DNA of 64,000 bases. It comes from Rana temporaria. Taxonomy: Eukaryota; Chordata; Amphibia; Anura; Ranidae. A model generated the notes under the pieces. The model ran no database searches. It was not told where the DNA came from and saw only the letters and a list, made by a program, of their open reading frames with translations. Both the position numbers and the translations under genes were made by a program. The stretch is taken from contig NC_053489.1 in the NCBI RefSeq assembly GCF_905171775.1, forward strand, positions 150,497,142-150,561,141, in the 5' to 3' direction. Below are positions 57,862 to 64,000 of the stretch, one piece after another (the stretch's first letter is position 1; each line of letters starts with the position of its first letter).

Positions 57862-58840
57862 AGGATCATTTGTTACCTGTAGTTTGCAAGTAATGCCTTA
57901 GTTGGTCTTTAAACTCTTTGAAGAGTAATTTACTGAAATACTGTGAAATTTGTCTAATTATTCTTGACTTGACTTGTATATATATATGGATTATTTTATA
58001 CTAATGTGTATTTGGGTAGTTACACTGTTCAGGAAGAAATCTTTTGAGTTTTGAGACTTGACTAAACATGAGTTCAAAAGCTTCTCATATTGCATGGTGA
58101 TGCAATCAGTTTATGTTGGTCCAGTGAAGTCAAAGACTGTTACATTATTGTGACAAGTTGCAGTAGTGCTACAGCAAACTGTAAACAAAATTTATAAAAA
58201 TGTCCTTGCTGATTCTGTACTGAGACACATTGTACATCTCAGAGAGTAAAATGAGAGTGCTGAGTGGGAGTGATAAGACACTGTATTGCTAGACTTTTTT
58301 AGATTCTTTATATTAAATGATTATCTTGAATTGCCCTAACGCTATGAATATAATTCACAGAACAACAGTCTTGCTTACTGCAGAGCAAGAGAAATAGTAG
58401 CTAGCTTAGGGGTTTATTTACTAAAGGAAAATCCACTCTGCACTATTGAAAGTGCACTTGTAAGTGCAATCGCTGTAGATCGCTATAGATCTAAGGGGAA
58501 GCTCTGCCGATTTTATCATCCAATCATGTGCAAGCAAAAATGCTGTTTTTAATTTTCCTTGCATGTTCCCTTTAGATCTACAGTGACTGCACTTGAAAGT
58601 GTACTTTGAGTGCACTTGTAGTGAAAAGTGTATATGCCTTTCATAAATAACCCCCTTAGTGTCATATTAAGCATCTGAATTAGACCTGCTGCTGGAGTCC
58701 TAAATCAAGTTTGCTGCTACTGTGGGTTCTTTGTGGATTTAGACTGAATTATTTGGAACATAAAGAACTAGCTAGCCTTTGAACTTAGGTTAGTTGGCTT
58801 AGAAGGGACCAATGAGAGGACTTTTGGATAAGCCACCCCC
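57862..58840. other. No gene; AT-rich, one palindromic piece
   Basis: 58420-58640 holds a drifting inverted repeat ('ttgaaagtgcacttgtaagt' against 'acttgaaagtgtactttg', 'cgctatagatctaagggg'), probably a small MITE. The rest appears unique. Confidence 0.4.
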
Positions 58841-58843
58841 TCA

Positions 58844-59089
58844 GGCCTCATACACACGACCGAGAAACTCAACGGGCGAAACACATCGTTTTGCTTCACA
58901 AGTTCCTTGTTAGGCTGTCGAGGAACTCGACAAGCCAATTTTCTCCATTCCCGTCAAGGAAATAGAGAACATGCTCTCTTTTTGGCTCGTCGAGTTTCTC
59001 GACAGTTTCCTCGTCAAAAAAAATTGTACACACGACAGGTTTCCTCGTCAAAAAAAATTCTCCCAGCAAGTTTCTTGCTGGTTTTCTCT
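58844..59089. mobile_element. PIF/Harbinger-like MITE, type C, right end lost
   Basis: Left end GGCCTCATACACACGACCGA preceded by TCA (58841-58843). The interior matches 34609-34878. The right terminus is replaced by the start of a DIRS-like element. Confidence 0.82.
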
Positions 59090-60539
59090 TCCGTTCATAG
59101 ACGGACACAGCCTTCTTTGACATTAGGGTTATGCTTCTTCCTACCAGGAGAGTTTAGGCAGAATTTAACAGCACTTAAAGTGTTAAAACCTTTCCTTCGT
59201 GCTGCTCCTCCCAGGGGGCATGGCTCCCCCAGGCATAACCCACACCCTGCTCTAGGAGCTTCCGTCTTTTTCTGCCTAACGACAGGAGAGGAGTCAGGCA
59301 CTTCTGGAGTCCTGTACTCTGGAGTTTTTTTCTTGCGATTTTTCTCGCTTTTATTATTTTGTTCCTGCATTTTTGAATCCTGTGATTCTTCTATCAACAG
59401 CCTACTGGGTGACAGGCTGGGTCCTCGACCCTTGTAGTCCCCCCATGTTCGGCCATCGAGCGTGTACCGGCCCTTAGCTCAGCTTTGGGACGTCCACGAC
59501 AGGCCCCGTTGCTCCAGGGGCGGCCGGGGAACTTCAGTTCTAGGGCACACATATGACCGGTCTCTATGGCCTTGTCACAGTGTGTCTGGCTGACAGCCAT
59601 GCCATTTACGGACGTTGGTTCTGTCTGGGATACCTCCAGCCGGGTAGTCGCAGGACGGGTAAGTAGTGGCCCCTTACTCAGGTAAGTGGTCTGGCTGGAA
59701 TGTTCCCAGGGGAGGTCGACTGAGGTTTTTTTCCCTGCTTTCCTCTCTCCCTTATTCCTCTCCCTCCTTCCCTTTTGGGTGACGGCTGTGAGGGGTTTTT
59801 TTTCTTGGTGCTCATGTTACCGGACCCATGTGTGTAGCAGGGGCTGTGTGTTGTCACTGCAGGGGGCTGTGGTGTTCACTACAGGGCCTTTACTGTGTGC
59901 TGGGAGGTAATTTTTTTGTGTGGCTATTGCTGTGTCACTGTCTTTTTAAATGCTGCGTCACAGCGGCCATTTTGCCGGAGCCGCGCTCTATATAGCTCGG
60001 CGGCCATTTTCTTGTGGTTCTATGCTGTTTTTTCAGCATTCGGCGGCCATCTTACTTTTATGTTTGGCCTCATGTGACGGCTTAGGCGATGCAAAAGACT
60101 GCGGATGTGTCTGAGGAGAAGACAGACACAGCGCTGCACGGCTTCCCAGCACACCTTGTCCTTCTCGGACCGCGCTGCACCGGGTGGGGTGGTGAGTACC
60201 AGGGGCCCCCATACTCTGCAATGGCAGCAAGGAGGTGACCAGTGGGGTTTTTTTGTCCTGCTTTGCAGGGTGGGTGACTCAGCGCTGACACTATGGAACC
60301 TGAGCCAGGTCTCCCTCTCCAGCTATGCCTAAGTTAACCCTTAACGTCCCTTCCCCTGCCACATCTGTTATGTTGGCTGTCCTGGGTTTCTTGCCAGGTC
60401 TGAGCCTGCTTCTGGGGATGTCTCTGACACAGAATCGCTGTTTTTTCTGGTTCTGTTATGTCAGAGGCTGCGGGCTTAACCCACATGGATAGTGAGGATG
60501 ACTCTGCTGCAGAGTCAGTTGCTGGCAAGAATTTGTTGG

Positions 60540-61150
60540 AGCTCTTGTTTCTTCGGTGCGTGAGACTCTAAAAATTGAGGATGTGGCGGAGACACCACCG
60601 TGTCAGTACCTTTTGGGTTCCGCAGAGCGCCATGCACCGCTGAAGTGTTTCCTTGTGTTCCTTATTTGGTCAATATGTTATACAAGGAATGGGATGCACC
60701 ACAAAAAGTTTGTCAAAAAACTTTGCAACCCATTACCCCCTTGAGGGGGACTTAAAAAAAAAAAAAGTAGGTCTCTCCTCTGCCAGTGGACCCCCCTGTG
60801 TCCAGACTGCGCAAGGCCACCACGTTGCCTGTGGAAGGGGCTCCTGCATTTCAGGATCCTGCTGATAGGAGAGTGGAGGCCGTGGCCCGCTCCCTATTCA
60901 CGGTGGTGGGTTCGGCGGTGAGGCCGCCTCTGGCCGGGGCCCTGGTCAGGCCCCGACTAAAAGGGCAAAGCTCCTGCTGCAGGAGCTGGAAGAAGGGGAC
61001 GCTTCCGAGTCCTCTAGGGACCTGGCTGAACAATTGGTTCAGGGTCAGAAATTTCTCTGCGAGGCGGCCATGGATACGATCCGGGGCTTCCGTCTATGCA
61101 GTGGTTCTGCGCCGCCTTGTGTGGCTGAAGAGCTGGTCTGCGGACTAGTC
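60540..61150 (+). pseudogene. DIRS gag-like region
   Basis: Scattered frames read EWDAPQKV, then THYPLEGDL, then MDPPVSRLRKATTLPVEGAP, AFQDPADRRVEAVARSLFTV and GSAVRPPLAGALV. This 'VDPPVSRL.K.TTLPVE...F.DP.DR+VE' pattern is the conserved core of vertebrate DIRS gag-like proteins. Frameshifts and stops break it repeatedly. Its role in the family is thought to be structural. Confidence 0.65.
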
Positions 61151-61439
61151 CTCTAAGGAGGCCTTGGTAATGGGCTTTAAGGGTGAACTGTCCTTTTGGG
61201 ACTTCCCTGAATGGCATCATTGAGGATGCCACGGGTGGTAAGCGCATGCTGTTCCCACAGTCTGGGAAGGGCTAGGGACCTCGCCCTGTGCAAGGACCCT
61301 CCTTGCCTACCTCCGAGCGTTTTTTCGCCCTGTGCGGTGGGGGTAGGTCTACATGGTGCTTAAATCCCCGCCGCGGGGTAGCAGCGCACCTGATAACGCA
61401 TGCCTAAGAAGTCTGCGGACCTACCTGCTTCCGCCTGAA

Positions 61440-62100
61440 GGTCTGCTCCCGCCCGTGTCTCGGGTGGGAGACTGGCTTCGCACATTCGTGGCTCGGTGGA
61501 GGTCTCTCCTCTCCGACCGTTGGGGTTGCAAAGTGGTTTCCTTGGGGTACAAGATTGAGTTTCTCTCTTGTCTGCCAAACAGGTTTTTTTCCCTCCGGCT
61601 TCTGGCCTCCTCCGGTTCGCCGGTTGGCTCTGTCAGGGGCTGTCACGGATCTTCTGGTCAGGGGAGTGATTGTGCCAGTTCCCTCGTTAAAACGGCCTCA
61701 GGGGTTTTACTCCATTCTGTTTTGTGTCCCCACGGAGGATGGGGCCCGGTTAATCCTGGGCCTCAAGTCCCTCGTTTGTTTTGTCAAGGTGCAAACTTTC
61801 AGGTGGTGTCAATTCGCTTGGTAATGGCGGCACTCCATCAGGGGGATTTTCTGGCATCCTTGGATGTCATGAACGTGTACCTGCATGTTCGCATATCCTC
61901 AAAGCACCAGAGATTCTGTGCTTTGCGGTCGGGGGGGACCATTTTCAATTGGTGTCCTTCCCATTCGGCGGGTTTTCGCCAAGGTGCTCGTCCCGATACT
62001 GGCCCGGCTGTGACAGCGGGGTTTGTTATCATGGGATGTCTGGACGACATTCTCCTACGAGCTTCTTCGAGCTCTGCATTGGTGGAGCCGTGTATATTAC
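61440..62100 (+). pseudogene. DIRS reverse transcriptase (partial)
   Basis: RVGDWLRTFVARWRSLLSDR and VVSLGYKIEFL open the domain. In a second frame come AVTDLLVRGVIVPVPS, GFYSILFCVPTEDGARLILG and LKSLVCFV. The first frame then gives MAALHQGDFLASLDVMNVYL (motif A), and a third frame HFQLVSFPFGG. GCLDDILL is the catalytic box, with Cys in place of the usual Tyr. At least three frameshifts. The layout is Ty3/DIRS-type, not LINE-type. Confidence 0.8.
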
Positions 62101-62119
62101 GTGTCAGGCTCTAGCAATA

Positions 62120-64000
62120 AATAAACACACTGACACTTTTTGAAATGTCCTATAATAAAAATAAAAATCAAACCCCACGAAATTCCCAGAATGTAAATTC
62201 ATTGTCAATCTTGTTGTCTGGTAATGAAAATCCATATCAATCAACACCCACCGACTCCAAAAAAGGAAAACCTTTTCTTATGTTGTTCACTCTCCTTGAA
62301 TAAAATTTCCTGGTCCCCACTACTAAAAGCCAACAAAGGTACTGGGTCTCCAGGTGACATCAATGACCAAATATGGACATGATCATTATTATTCCTTTCA
62401 CTGCCAGATCCATTTTTGTGGGGGGGGGGGGGTGGTGTTGCACATATGTTTTAAAAATCATTCTGAAAGCAGACACCCTAAAGTCAAATATATTGGTATT
62501 TAAATGTTTTATGCCAAAGGATGTTAAGGCAACCAAAAATCACTGCGCTAAAACCAAAAACAATAAAGTATATATACACAAAAATGAATAGGTGATATAA
62601 ATGTGCAACAAAAAAAGTGCAATAATTTTCTGCTCATCACTGACATGTGTTGCGACACCGAACAAAAGTATATCGACTAATAGTGCAGCGCAACCCAAAC
62701 CATATATTTATCAAAAAAAATTGTTATACAATTTATATAAGTGATCATTCATTTAAAACTAAAAAATGATATAATTCTAAATGAATGAAGTGAACAAATA
62801 TATATATATATATAAAAAACGGGGTGAGCCGTTTTAAAGTGTAAAAACAAATATCTCTAACCGTGAACTGAAGTTCAAACAAAGATGAAAACAGCGCTAG
62901 TGAGTAGATATGTCAACTCAGAGAGAAAACACTGGTGGACCCAGTTGGCACAAGAGGTGCAGAACCTGAGTGTGAGTGCACCAAAAAACAGCTCAAGTAA
63001 AAGATACCTCAGAAAATGGCTAGTAATACCCACAAGGGGTGCAAACCTGCCACAGCAAAGAAAAGTCTCTGCAGATGCACCATCAGTTCCTCCAGGTATT
63101 GTATGGGTGATTCACGTCTCAGCGAGATAACATGAAAGAAAAATCAACAAGCATATAATAGTGCAGTGATGTCTAAATGTAATCAAGTGAGAGCAGGCCA
63201 ATCAAAACCATAAGTGTGTGCCCGTACAATAAAACACTGTAAATGTAGCAAAGTAAACAGAAAGGGTTCACCGCTCTCACCGCTGATGTCAGAAACCTCC
63301 TTGGGCCGCGCACGCTCTGTGCAGTAGTTACTGTATCAGGTGCTGGGTTGTGATTGGAGGTCGGTGGAGCGCAAGCTGCTTCCGTGTGTAGCGTCGCTGT
63401 AGCCATGCCCTGACGCGTTTCGTCACTTCCGACTTCAACAGAGGGCGTGGCTACACAACGCAATCACTATCCCTTTGTACTCTGGCAAACAAAGGCTATT
63501 GGTCGAAACCACCCGCTTGTCGGTCGTGATTGGCGCTTCTCAGACCGGGTGGGCGGGATGCCTTCAGCCCTGTTGTATGGAGTTTAGCAAAGGGGAAAGG
63601 TGAAACGGATTAGTAGAAGGCTACTGCAATTTTAATGTGGACAAAAGCAAAACATAAAATAAATAGTGTGACGCTTGTCCGCAGGGATAAAAGGGATCGT
63701 TTGTAAACGATCTCAGCAAGCGAAGAACTAAAACTATATTTAGAGAATAGTTTGATTAAAAGGGAATAATACAGGGGTGTGTTTTAAACGAGAGTGCCAA
63801 ACCAACCTATCACGGAATCATATGGGCGTGTCAGACAGTGAAATAGATTTGTTGTGTTTATAGTGAGAGTTCAAAACAAGCACTGACACTGCGGGGGAAC
63901 CCCTTCTTATGACTTAAGACACAAATAGAAGGATAATTCCATTTTGATAGGTGGTAATTACAGGTATAAACGAGACTAGTGCCGCTGTATCGAATAATAA
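62120..64000 (-). mobile_element. Penelope-like terminal (pLTR-like) region
   Basis: Assigned mainly from the hammerhead motif at 63399-63454. 62120-63100 is A/T-rich with an AT microsatellite at 62798-62814 and a 13-G run at 62418. On the minus strand a moderately GC-rich region lies upstream of the motif (63455-63600). No RT is seen; boundaries are unknown. Confidence 0.4.
63399..63454 (-). ncRNA. Hammerhead ribozyme motif (one core change)
   Basis: Minus strand: stem I arm GTAGCCACGCCCT, core CTGTTGA (standard CTGATGA, one change), A, stem II GTC-GGAAGT-GAC, GAAA, CGC, GTC, second arm AGGGCATGGCTAC. Stem I pairs 12 of 13 bases directly from the core outward. Predicted cleavage follows GTC. 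The A-to-T change at an invariant position probably inactivates it. Confidence 0.75.

Larger units (their letters stand above)
59090..62114 (+). mobile_element. DIRS-like retrotransposon, 3'-truncated
   Basis: Starts 'ttccgttcatagacggacac', like the terminal repeat of amphibian DIRS elements. A leader, a gag-like region and an RT follow. RNase H, methylase and tyrosine recombinase domains are absent. Similarity stops near 62114. Confidence 0.75.

Noticed and set aside
1..64000. tRNA, rRNA or snRNA genes and tRNA-derived SINEs
   Set aside because: Looked for A/B box pairs and rRNA or snRNA cores by eye and saw none; a tRNAscan or Rfam run would be needed to exclude diverged copies.

Overview
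The window is vertebrate nuclear DNA, most likely from a frog (probably a ranoid with a large genome). No host protein-coding gene can be supported. Almost everything recognisable is a transposable element (TE), and the non-TE stretches are AT-rich, stop-ridden intergenic or intronic sequence. The frog assignment is an inference from the TE mix: Penelope-like element, DIRS, L1-like and CR1/L2-like LINEs, piggyBac, hAT, Tc1 and many small PIF/Harbinger-like MITEs. No virus-derived coding sequence was recognised.

Layout. 1-200: a LINE endonuclease scrap. 1196-5670: MITEs in unique DNA. 5680-18262: a nested stack in which a minus-strand CR1/L2-like LINE is split by a Tc1 transposon (5878-15272), the Tc1 by a full-length L1-like LINE (7009-14810, 18-bp target duplication), and the L1 by a 502-bp MITE and a 157-bp ribozyme-bearing insert. 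A hAT element carrying a G-rich minisatellite (15592-17049) splits the same LINE again. 18287-25000: MITEs, a second Tc1 scrap and an AT-rich non-repetitive block (22341-23280). 25030-27410: a Penelope-LTR-like region with a near-canonical hammerhead ribozyme, then an L1 3' end. 27420-30373: hAT leader sequence with tandem repeats, including a 542-bp duplicated block, then a MITE. 30374-33895: L1 reverse transcriptase (RT) fragments invaded by two MITEs and abutting a decayed piggyBac transposase gene. 33905-41183: a dense series of MITEs and non-autonomous hAT and piggyBac elements. 42247-48509: a Penelope-like element (RT plus GIY-YIG endonuclease) between two 943/944-bp direct repeats that are over 99% identical by eye. 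50150-51373: two possible small exons and a hAT MITE. 51600-57374: a hAT transposase gene (BED finger, DDE fold, dimerisation domain) flanked by two different tandem arrays. 57375-62114: a piggyBac end, a MITE and a DIRS-like retrotransposon. 62120-64000: a second Penelope-LTR-like region with a hammerhead motif.

Three themes stand out. (1) Hammerhead-type ribozyme motifs occur at five sites, linked to Penelope-like elements. (2) Nine MITEs of three internal types share one terminal core (TACACACG) and 3-bp TNA target duplications, suggesting one transposase mobilised all three. (3) Insertion order can be read exactly from target-site duplications in the nested stack. Element names are from reading translations and termini by eye; no database search was run.
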